From Bacillota bacterium (GTDB taxonomy: Bacteria > Bacillota > Clostridia > Oscillospirales > Acutalibacteraceae): a DNA stretch of 18,567 nucleotides. The stretch spans positions 1 to 18,567 of the forward strand of contig JAEZYP010000025.1 of assembly GCA_023418995.1 (NCBI GenBank). Direction: 5' to 3'. This document shows, piece by piece, positions 1 through 5,442 of the stretch. The position numbers and the translations under genes are program-made. Positions within the stretch are counted from its first letter, which is position 1. Each line of letters begins with the position of its first letter. The notes below the pieces were generated by a model. The model saw only the letters and a program-made list of their open reading frames with translations. It was not told the origin of the DNA and did not search any database.

Positions 1-1538
1 AGTGTCGATGAGCTGCCGTTTGCGGTAAGAGCAAGGTGCCGCCAATAGTCCTTGTACTGAAACTCCGGGAAGTAGGTCACACCTGTCTGTGCACAGGTGT
101 AATGTGCGCCGGGGGCGGTCGTGCTTAGACTTGAGGCTACATTGATCTTTACACCGTAGCCGGAGCCCATTTTCTTGCCTCTTGCACTCCAGACCTTATC
201 ATCTGGCAGCAGGCTCATGTTGGCCGACAGTGAAGCACGGTAACTGGTATAGGTGTATTTCCATTTTCCTTCGTCTACATACTTGCCCCTGTCGCTCCAA
301 TGTCCCCCGGTCGGAGAGCTTGGGTCTGATACCCAGTGCCAATCCTCATGCCATACCCATTTCGGCACCCATACGGCGCTCCATAAGCCCCATGAATTAC
401 TTGTGGTTTGCGGATTGCTTGGTAAATTCGGCATAGTAAAGTCATCATTCCGGTCGTCGGCGGTCGGATTGGGCGGCTCGTTCTTGTCAAGGGATATTAC
501 ATCGGCTGTGATGGAGCTGACGCTAAGGGAGCCTTTGGACGCTGATATGGAGATATTCATCTTTTGCGGAGTAGCCGGTGTATGCCATTTCACCCACACG
601 AGCTGGCTGTCTCCCTCCGGGATTACAATGTTGGTAACGGAGTAGGAGCTGCCGCCGATATTGAAAATTACCCTTGCCGGGCTGGAAGGATTGATCTCCG
701 ATCCGGCGTTGAGCGTGACCGAAGTAATGACATCGGTATTGATACGGTATGTAAAGGTTGATTCAGAGCCGGGTGTAGGCGTTACCTGGTCAGGCGGTCC
801 TTCCTTAAACTTGACGATGCCGATGCCCAGCGAGCCGATAATTGTTGAATCTGGCTGCGCCTGGTTGGTGGAACCGGTGTAGGCGGGATATCCTAAATCG
901 GCTTTTTCAAGGAACATAGAAAGCGGCAGGTTCTGGTGTGTAAGAGAAACCATCTTACTCCGTAACCCGCCGCTTAACTTTTGGTCATACAGTGCTGCTT
1001 CCGTCGCCGTCATCGCGTATTTGTAGCCCTGAAAGGTGAAGTAGGCAATTGGCTCAATGAGCAGCTTGTATTTGCCGCTTATCAGATTTTCATAAGAAAT
1101 GCCTGAGAGAGACGCAATATACTTAATTACCAACGAATCAGTAAAATAATTCTTTATTACAGCAATATTTGCATTGCCACCGCCGCTTATTATACGAGGT
1201 AAAGCTACACTGGGGGTTTTGACGGTGTAAGCATTGCTTGATGCTGTCAATGAAGAAATACCTTTATATTGTAACTTGCTTTTCTTAACAAATGAACGGA
1301 CGACGCTATTTTCATTATGATTTGATAAATCAATTGGTGAATTTATTGTAGCAGTGTCGTTAATTCTTATTATAGAAATTCTAACTCCATCTTCTCCTTC
1401 GTGCCAAAAATTTTCTCCGGAGCCTCCCCCCATAGAGCCACCACCACCATCCATGTTTCCATCACCTTCAGCAAAAGCGGAGAAAGAAATGAGGACTGTT
1501 AAAAACAGGCATAAAATACTTGAAAGAATGCGTTTCAT
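1..1538 (-). CDS. Large secreted Trp-rich protein of the mobile element (3' end cut by window)
   Basis: An open frame of 512 codons runs from an ATG at 1538 off the left edge without a stop. The start follows a GAGGAT ribosome binding site. Residues 1-23 form a Sec signal peptide (basic MKR, hydrophobic core, AFA before EG), so the product is exported. The mature start is Gly-rich with acidic residues (GGGGSMGGGSGE). The middle is a probable beta-rich region. Around residues 400-430 lies a tryptophan-dense stretch with many W-x-W and W-H pairs and GGHW/GKW turns, and near the end an HYTC...GVTYFP motif. I do not recognise the family with confidence. Similar exported Trp-rich proteins occur in clostridial conjugative elements, so a surface or pilus-related role is a guess. 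No LPXTG or transmembrane anchor is visible in the part present. Confidence 0.7.
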   Translation of the reverse strand, partial: MKRILSSILCLFLTVLISFSAFAEGDGNMDGGGGSMGGGSGENFWHEGEDGVRISIIRINDTATINSPIDLSNHNENSVVRSFVKKSKLQYKGISSLTASSNAYTVKTPSVALPRIISGGGNANIAVIKNYFTDSLVIKYIASLSGISYENLISGKYKLLIEPIAYFTFQGYKYAMTATEAALYDQKLSGGLRSKMVSLTHQNLPLSMFLEKADLGYPAYTGSTNQAQPDSTIIGSLGIGIVKFKEGPPDQVTPTPGSESTFTYRINTDVITSVTLNAGSEINPSSPARVIFNIGGSSYSVTNIVIPEGDSQLVWVKWHTPATPQKMNISISASKGSLSVSSITADVISLDKNEPPNPTADDRNDDFTMPNLPSNPQTTSNSWGLWSAVWVPKWVWHEDWHWVSDPSSPTGGHWSDRGKYVDEGKWKYTYTSYRASLSANMSLLPDDKVWSARGKKMGSGYGVKINVASSLSTTAPGAHYTCAQTGVTYFPEFQYKDYWRHLALTANGSSST

Positions 1539-1556
1539 TTTATCCTCCTCAGATAT

Positions 1557-1586
1557 AAAAAGAGCACAGCCATTTGACTGTGCTCT
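1557..1586 (-). terminator. Hairpin terminator or attenuator between two element genes
   Basis: Two 9-base arms (AGAGCACAG at 1561-1569 and CTGTGCTCT at 1578-1586) pair perfectly around an 8-base loop. On the minus strand the stem is followed by TTTTATAT. It lies just after the stop of the 172-residue gene and only about a dozen bases before the ribosome binding site of the secreted-protein gene. It can therefore reduce or regulate readthrough into that gene. No separate promoter is evident between hairpin and start. Confidence 0.6.
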
Positions 1587-1609
1587 CAGACTCTTAGAGT
1601 ATATACATA

Positions 1610-2128
1610 TTAATCCATAGTACCAACTTTATCACCAGAGAGCTTATCTCCAGGATTACCTACGGTGGTTGTTTCTCCGTGTGGAGCTTGAGTATTACCA
1701 AACACGGGATCATTGCCTCCGGGATGGGTGCTCTTTTTCGTAGGAGCTTTACTGCTGCTCTTTGCCGGTGCCGATGAACTGGAATAGGTAGGTTTTTTGT
1801 TTTTATCGGTCATATTGGTTCCGCTTGCTACGGATGGGGCGGGGGGAGCAGCTACCGGTTTCTCAATTTTGGTAAGCTCCGCTGCCTGGCTTGCTCCACT
1901 CGATGGCACAAAAGCGGAACTGGTTCCGCTCTCAACTTCAAATTTTTGTTCCTGAATCGGAGGCACAGAGATTACAACCGATGTTGACGGTGAGCTGGAT
2001 GCGGAAGAAGCCGGTTCGGCGGCTGAAGCGTTATTGTCAATGTTCAGCACGGCGATAAGTGCGCCAATACTGATTAGTGCGGTTCCTGCTATAATCAAGC
2101 TGCTTTTAGCTCTGGATGACATTTTCAT
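1610..2128 (-). CDS. Small N-terminally anchored, Ser/Pro/Ala-rich low-complexity protein
   Basis: The 172-residue product starts MKMSSRAK. I place the start at 2128 because GGAGG ends 8 bases upstream; the frame is open further to an ATG at 2143, but that codon overlaps the ribosome binding site itself. A single hydrophobic helix (about residues 10-33, SLIIAGTALISIGALIAVL) acts as a signal anchor. The remainder is low-complexity Ser/Ala/Pro/Lys sequence typical of an extracytoplasmic linker. The C-terminus is more ordered, with DPVFGN, TVGNPGDKLSGDKVGTMD. It resembles a clostridial element family that I believe is called DUF6550, recalled rather than checked. It is upstream of and co-oriented with the secreted Trp-rich protein, separated from it by a hairpin, so the two may act together at the cell surface. 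Confidence 0.75.
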   Translation of the reverse strand: MKMSSRAKSSLIIAGTALISIGALIAVLNIDNNASAAEPASSASSSPSTSVVISVPPIQEQKFEVESGTSSAFVPSSGASQAAELTKIEKPVAAPPAPSVASGTNMTDKNKKPTYSSSSAPAKSSSKAPTKKSTHPGGNDPVFGNTQAPHGETTTVGNPGDKLSGDKVGTMD

Positions 2129-2130
2129 AT

Positions 2131-2220
2131 TCAAATCCTCCATTCACGAAATGATTCGATTTGATTACAGTAATTCACAATATGTTTTAATATATCTGCA
2201 TTGCGGTTATTACCCGGCAT
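2131..2220 (-). pseudogene. N-terminal stump of a HEPN-domain toxin (HepT-like)
   Basis: An ATG at 2220 overlaps the stop of the MNT gene by 11 bases, the usual arrangement of MNT-HEPN operons. It opens a 29-codon frame reading MPGNNRNADILKHIVNYCNQ and ending in SFREWRI before TGA. The ILKHIVNYCNQIE stretch is how many clostridial HEPN (DUF86) toxins begin, leading into the first helix. The following helices and the Rx4-6H RNase motif are absent. The reading runs into the ribosome binding site of the next gene (TGGAGGATTTGA). I infer that a deletion removed the rest of the toxin and joined this stump to the downstream gene. It could instead be a translational-coupling leader; the resemblance to HEPN is by eye. 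Confidence 0.5.
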
Positions 2221-2497
2221 AGAGAAGTACCTCCTCGTCCTTTATCTTATTGAGGAAATCTTCATCGAGACTTCCTGTTGTCAAAACATCAACTTTTATT
2301 TTTAGCGCTTTTTCCAGTTCGGTATACAATCCGCACAGAGCGAACATGCCACGTAAAGCGCCTTTATCCACGCGTAAATCCACATCACTGCTGTCGGTTG
2401 CTTCTCCGCGGGCATAAGAGCCAAATAGATAGACGCGCTCCACACCATACTTTTTAGCAATTGGCTGGACTACCTCTTTGATTTCTTCTACGGTCAT
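2210..2497 (-). CDS. MNT-type nucleotidyltransferase antitoxin (MntA-like)
   Basis: The 95-residue protein has the minimal nucleotidyltransferase fold. It shows the GS motif at residues 26-27 (LFGSYARGE), the paired aspartates D38 and D40 (SDVDLRV), and a third candidate catalytic aspartate at D70 (IKVDVL). Proteins of this kind pair with HEPN RNase toxins and neutralise them, in characterised cases by AMPylating the toxin. The start at 2497 follows GGGAGG. The expected toxin gene immediately downstream is reduced to 29 codons, so this is probably an orphan antitoxin. Length and motif set are normal for solo MNT proteins and nothing in the gene itself looks broken. Confidence 0.85.
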   Translation of the reverse strand: MTVEEIKEVVQPIAKKYGVERVYLFGSYARGEATDSSDVDLRVDKGALRGMFALCGLYTELEKALKIKVDVLTTGSLDEDFLNKIKDEEVLLYAG

Positions 2498-2622
2498 GCT
2501 GTTCTAACCTCCCTGTCTCATCTGAATGTTTTGCTTTTCTCTCTTGCTTATTGGTCTTGCGGGATATTCTCTATACCGTAATTGCCTTTACGTCCAAACT
2601 GTTGTTACCTAAATCTGACTCC

Positions 2623-2631
2623 ATTTTAACA
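2623..2631 (-). promoter_or_regulatory. Possible extended -10 promoter for the MNT gene
   Basis: On the minus strand TGTTAAAAT fits an extended -10 (TG-N-TAAAAT) in an AT-rich stretch between the 49-residue gene and the MNT gene. No good -35 is present. It would give a leader of about 120 bases. Weak evidence. Confidence 0.3.
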
Positions 2632-2670
2632 CAGTTTTACATAAAAGAAAATAAAAAAAACATGTCTAAA

Positions 2671-2820
2671 TTAGATATTGCTCTCCGCTTCCTCTCGGTC
2701 AGCTTCAGCTTCGATTTCCTGCTGCGTCATGCCGCCAAAGACGCACATGTCCGTTTCAAAGGGATTGTGTTCAGTAATATCCATTCCATCCAGTCCGAAA
2801 CATAATTTTTTATCAGTCAT
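2671..2820 (-). CDS. 49-residue acidic protein at the end of the par operon
   Basis: The frame starts with ATG at 2820, eight bases inside the end of parB, and ends with TAA at 2671. It has a good ribosome binding site (GAGGGTGG, then six bases). The product begins MTDKKLCFGLDGMDITEHNP, continues with a CVFGG turn, and ends in a charged helix EIEAEADREEAESNI. The coupling and ribosome binding site suggest a real gene rather than chance. I do not recognise a family; a small acidic partner of ParB or ParA, or an unrelated regulator, are both possible. Confidence 0.6.
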   Translation of the reverse strand: MTDKKLCFGLDGMDITEHNPFETDMCVFGGMTQQEIEAEADREEAESNI

Positions 2821-3751
2821 TTGTATCCACCCTCTCAAATAATAATTTTTTATTATCTTCCAACAGCTTGAGAATCACACTTTCGATCTGAGATTGTGAG
2901 TAATAGCTGGGGAAGTATTTTTTTAGCTTGTTTCCTGAAATCGTAACCTTTACAGCTTCTGCCTTATCCTCCGTCATAATGGCGTCAATTACATCGGCGT
3001 TCAGTTTTCCCTCCTGACTGAACTTTTTGAGGCGCTGAGCCTGTGAAATAGAGGGTATGGAGTCTTCCTTTTCCATTATGTCCAAAAGATTTGTTTGTTC
3101 CTCTTTCTGCAAATAGGAAAGCTCAACAGCCGGATTGAGTGAAAGCTTCTTGCTGTCAACCATTTGCAGGAGAGAAGGGATAAGCTCAGTTAGACGGATA
3201 TACCGAAATATTTGATTTTTACTTTCGCCTACCTGTTCAGCTAATATTTCACTGGACTTTTTACTTTGAAACTTGTTCCCAACTTGGGAACAAGTTAAAT
3301 CTGTGCGTTTACCTTGCCGGTTCATCGCTTCCAATTTCATCTTATACGCAAAAGCTCGTTCGCTTGGTAACAAGAATTCACGTTGCAGGTTGCTGTCAAC
3401 CATATATATCGTAGCATCGGCCTCATTCATATCCCGAATAATTACGGGCATTGTTACCAAACCAGCCAACTCGCTGGCGTGCCTGCGCCGGTGTCCTGAA
3501 ATCAGCTCATAGCCACCCTCAGCTCGCGGTCGTGCAATGCCCGGATTCAGTACGCCGTACTTCTGGATGCTTGTAACCATCTTCTGCATTTCCTCATCAT
3601 CTGAAACGTGAAAAGGATGGTTGTTAAAGGAAAAGAGTTCAGTGAGAGGAATCTCCTGAACTCTTTCCAGCGCTGTGTCTGTTTTTTCATCATCTGTTTT
3701 GAATAAATCATCGAATGAAGACATTCTTATGTTTTTTGCGCTGCTTTTCAT
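2813..3751 (-). CDS. parB: ParB/Spo0J-family partition protein
   Basis: The 312-residue protein has the ParB N-terminal CTPase fold (about residues 30-130), with the box ELISGHRRRHASELAG containing the GHRRR signature and a second conserved stretch DSNLQREFLLPSERAFAY. A helix-turn-helix region follows (about 155-200, SSEILAEQVGESKNQIFRYI), then a variable C-terminus that would dimerise. ParB clamps load at a parS centromere and are moved by ParA, giving segregation of a replicon or element circle. The start at 3751 overlaps parA by four bases (ATGA), with AAGGAGG inside the end of parA, so the two are translationally coupled. This form is typical of integrative elements rather than the chromosomal Spo0J. 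A 27-base perfect palindrome lies within the coding region. Confidence 0.93.
   Translation of the reverse strand: MKSSAKNIRMSSFDDLFKTDDEKTDTALERVQEIPLTELFSFNNHPFHVSDDEEMQKMVTSIQKYGVLNPGIARPRAEGGYELISGHRRRHASELAGLVTMPVIIRDMNEADATIYMVDSNLQREFLLPSERAFAYKMKLEAMNRQGKRTDLTCSQVGNKFQSKKSSEILAEQVGESKNQIFRYIRLTELIPSLLQMVDSKKLSLNPAVELSYLQKEEQTNLLDIMEKEDSIPSISQAQRLKKFSQEGKLNADVIDAIMTEDKAEAVKVTISGNKLKKYFPSYYSQSQIESVILKLLEDNKKLLFERVDTND
3270..3296. repeat. 27-bp perfect palindrome inside parB (possible parS)
   Basis: The arms AACTTGTTCCCAA and TTGGGAACAAGTT are exact reverse complements around a single central C. The site codes for residues LTCSQVGNKF of ParB, between the N-terminal fold and the helix-turn-helix. 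Perfect symmetry over 13 bases per arm in coding DNA is unlikely by chance. ParB centromeres are palindromes of about this kind, though the sequence differs from chromosomal parS (TGTTTCACGTGAAACA). The role is inferred. Confidence 0.75.
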
Positions 3752-4527
3752 CCCGCAAGCACCTCCTTTGTAAGAGCTTCGTATGCCAGGGCAACCTTAC
3801 CGTGCGGGTCATGAGTATAGATGCTTGTTCCCTCGGCGCTGATTTCAGCTGCCCGAATGGAAAGAGGGATACTGTTCTGATAAATCTTCAGTTTGCCGTC
3901 ATAAGTGCTGTGCAGCAGGGATATAATCTCTTTCACAAAATTGGAACGGGAATCGATCATGGTGAGGAGAATACCGTCAATTATAAGACGGGAGTTGATC
4001 TGCCGGTGTACTTTTGAAATTGTTTTGAGTAGCTGCTCCAATCCTTTGACCGGAAGATATTGAGCCTGTACCGGTATGATGATACTGTCTGCCGCCGCCA
4101 GCGCGTTGATCGTAAGCATACCGAGAGAGGGCATACAGTCAATCAAAATAAAATCGTAGTATTCGCGTATAAATTCCATATATTGCCTGAGCACGGACTC
4201 CCTACTCATGGTGTTTACCAAAGAAGCCTCCATGCCGGCGAGTTCGATGTTGCCCGGAAGCAAATCAACGCCTTCGGCGTGATGAAGAATCCCCTCGTCC
4301 GGAGCAATGGCATCGTCGTTTATGACCTTACCCATGATTGTGGCAAGTGTTACCTCCATGTTATCCGGCTGCTGGTAACCGAGACTGGCGGTAAGGCTCC
4401 CCTGTGAATCCGCGTCTATGAGCAGTACCTTTTTACCCATTCTGACTAGCCCAATACCCAAATTGGCAGAGGTGGTCGTTTTCCCAACCCCGCCTTTCTG
4501 GTTGGCTATTGCAATTACTTTAGACAT
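3748..4527 (-). CDS. parA: ParA/Soj-family partition ATPase
   Basis: This 259-residue MinD/ParA ATPase has the deviant Walker A motif KGGVGKTT at residues 11-18 with both lysines (the signature lysine at 11 and the P-loop lysine at 16). Walker A' lies around VLLIDADSQGSLT and Walker B at FILIDCMPSLG. There is no N-terminal helix-turn-helix, so this is a short (type Ib/Soj-like) ParA that binds DNA non-specifically and moves ParB-parS complexes. The start is preceded by GGGAGG. It overlaps the upstream frameshifted gene by eight bases and parB by four, making a tight operon. Confidence 0.95.
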   Translation of the reverse strand: MSKVIAIANQKGGVGKTTTSANLGIGLVRMGKKVLLIDADSQGSLTASLGYQQPDNMEVTLATIMGKVINDDAIAPDEGILHHAEGVDLLPGNIELAGMEASLVNTMSRESVLRQYMEFIREYYDFILIDCMPSLGMLTINALAAADSIIIPVQAQYLPVKGLEQLLKTISKVHRQINSRLIIDGILLTMIDSRSNFVKEIISLLHSTYDGKLKIYQNSIPLSIRAAEISAEGTSIYTHDPHGKVALAYEALTKEVLAG

Positions 4528-5157
4528 TTTGAATCCCTCCCGTTATGCTAAAATTCAAGGGATTATCATCATTATTTAAAAGTTCCTGCCCCGAGGCAGA
4601 AGCGACTATATTTTTTGTCCCTATCAGTTCGGTCATTGCATCATGCCATTGTATTACTTTGACCATTTCACTTTCAACGGGAATGCTGCTATTTTTTTGA
4701 TTTTCGCGTTTATATCCGTTAAACAAATCATTCAAAGTTTCTTCAAAATATAAAATTTCTCCTTTACATTCGTCCGCATATTCTTCGTCCGATTCATCCT
4801 CTATTTGAAGTTCCTGTAACTCGGCTTTTGCATCTTGAAGGTCATTCCAAGTATCAATTGCATCTTCAACAGCTTCATTGGTAATGAGCCACTGGAGAAA
4901 ACTTTGTTCACCAAATCCCATGCCAAACCAGCATCTATCAAACCATTGATTTGCATACATTCTTTCATCGGAACCATTGGTGTACGTTCCGTCCACTAAA
5001 TCACCAACAAAGTTTGCGAATAATTCAGATACCGTAAGCCCGGCTTCGCCCACTTTTTTGCAAAGCCTCTCTACATCGGTGTCTGACAGACTATGCTGAT
5101 GTTCCTCTCTTTGATTGTTTCAATTTCTTCGTGTTGCCGCTCATTAAAATTTTTCAT
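4520..5157 (-). pseudogene. Frameshifted gene upstream of parA, possible ribbon-helix-helix start
   Basis: An ATG at 5157 opens MKNFNERQHEEIETIKERNI and stops at 5071 (TAG). From about 5090 a second frame, with no ATG of its own until a weak GTG at 5053, continues LSDTDVERLCKKVGEAGLTV and runs to 4520. Restoring one base near 5090 gives NISIVLSDTDVERLCKKVGE, a strand-helix-helix pattern like a ribbon-helix-helix DNA-binding domain. The rest (SDERMYANQWFDRCWFGMGF, then an acidic helix) completes a protein of about 212 residues. Its position heading the par operon suggests an autoregulator. Either a one-base deletion inactivated it, or this is a sequencing error, or translation restarts at 5053. 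The 5' part has only a weak AAAGG ribosome binding site. Confidence 0.65.
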
Positions 5158-5185
5158 AAACGTCAAGACCTTTCATAAAAAATAA

Positions 5186-5213
5186 AGGAATCAAACAAAA
5201 TCGTTTGATTCCT
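5186..5213 (-). terminator. 11-bp hairpin with minus-strand U-tract at the element edge
   Basis: The arms AGGAATCAAAC (5186-5196) and GTTTGATTCCT (5203-5213) pair perfectly around a 6-base loop. On the minus strand the stem is followed by TTTATTTTTTATG, the form of an intrinsic terminator. It sits between the att scar and the first element gene and could block transcription entering the element from the chromosome. Because it is only about 28 bases from the first start codon, it could also be an attenuator or operator. Confidence 0.55.
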
Positions 5214-5238
5214 AAAATACAATTTTTGACCAAATTAT

Positions 5239-5283
5239 CTACGAATCAAGAGGTCAGGGGTTCGAATCCCTTCGGGCGCGCCA
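5239..5283 (+). other. Attachment site: 3' half of a tRNA-Arg(ACG) gene
   Basis: The sequence contains an anticodon loop CTACGAA (anticodon ACG at 5241-5243), the 3' anticodon stem TCAAG, a five-base variable loop AGGTC, a T arm AGGGG-TTCGAAT-CCCTT, a 3' acceptor strand CGGGCGC, discriminator G and an encoded CCA. The 5' acceptor strand, D arm and 5' anticodon stem are missing; upstream is AT-rich element sequence. This is a tRNA fragment, not a working gene, and matches the direct-repeat half of a tRNA integration site. The intact tRNA-Arg should be at the other end of the element. Confidence 0.85.
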
Positions 5284-5320
5284 AGACAAGGACAAAGCAT
5301 TTGCTTTGTCCTTGTCTTAT
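5283..5320 (+). terminator. Terminator of the original tRNA-Arg gene
   Basis: A 16-bp perfect stem (AAGACAAGGACAAAGC at 5283-5298, GCTTTGTCCTTGTCTT at 5303-5318, loop ATTT) starts at the last base of the tRNA CCA. It is followed by ATTGTT. This is what remains of the chromosomal tRNA's 3' flank and marks the first non-element DNA. Confidence 0.75.
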
Positions 5321-5388
5321 TGTTGAGAATGCTGCGCTCGCAGGGAGAGAAGTCCTCGGGTAACTTAGCGCATCGCCATTATAATAAG

Positions 5389-5428
5389 AGGGCTGTTTTT
5401 ATTCTGAAATCAGAATAAAAACAGCCCT
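5389..5428. terminator. 19-bp bidirectional terminator hairpin
   Basis: The arms at 5389-5407 (AGGGCTGTTTTTATTCTGA) and 5410-5428 pair perfectly around AA. It lies 15 bases beyond the stop of the giant secreted-protein gene and would end its minus-strand transcript. The A/T block within the stem provides a U-run on either strand. Confidence 0.75.
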
Positions 5429-5442
5429 TCATGCGGAATAGC

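Larger units (their letters stand above)
1..5283. mobile_element. Right end of an integrative element (partial)
   Basis: This segment carries only minus-strand accessory genes (parA, parB, an MNT antitoxin with a broken toxin partner, and two secreted or membrane-anchored proteins). It ends at a 3' tRNA-Arg fragment, directly followed by an intrinsic terminator of the kind found behind a chromosomal tRNA gene. A partial tRNA 3' end is the usual product when a tyrosine recombinase inserts an element into a tRNA gene: one junction keeps the intact tRNA and the other keeps the 3' duplicate. ParA/ParB genes are common cargo of clostridial integrative and conjugative elements. No integrase, relaxase or type IV secretion gene lies in the window, so whether the element is conjugative is inference. 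The left end is outside the window. Confidence 0.65.

Noticed and set aside
2574..2627. A 17-codon frame (MESDLGNNSLDVKAITV) upstream of the MNT gene
   Set aside because: No ribosome binding site; it would sit on the proposed promoter and transcription start.
5054..5119. Programmed frameshift for the par-operon leader gene
   Set aside because: The A-run that could be slippery (about 5054-5059) lies after the stop of the first frame, and no slippery heptamer occurs in the required overlap 5074-5119. A plain deletion or error is simpler.
5239..5283. A complete tRNA gene
   Set aside because: No D arm, 5' acceptor strand or 5' anticodon stem can be found upstream; only the 3' half is present.
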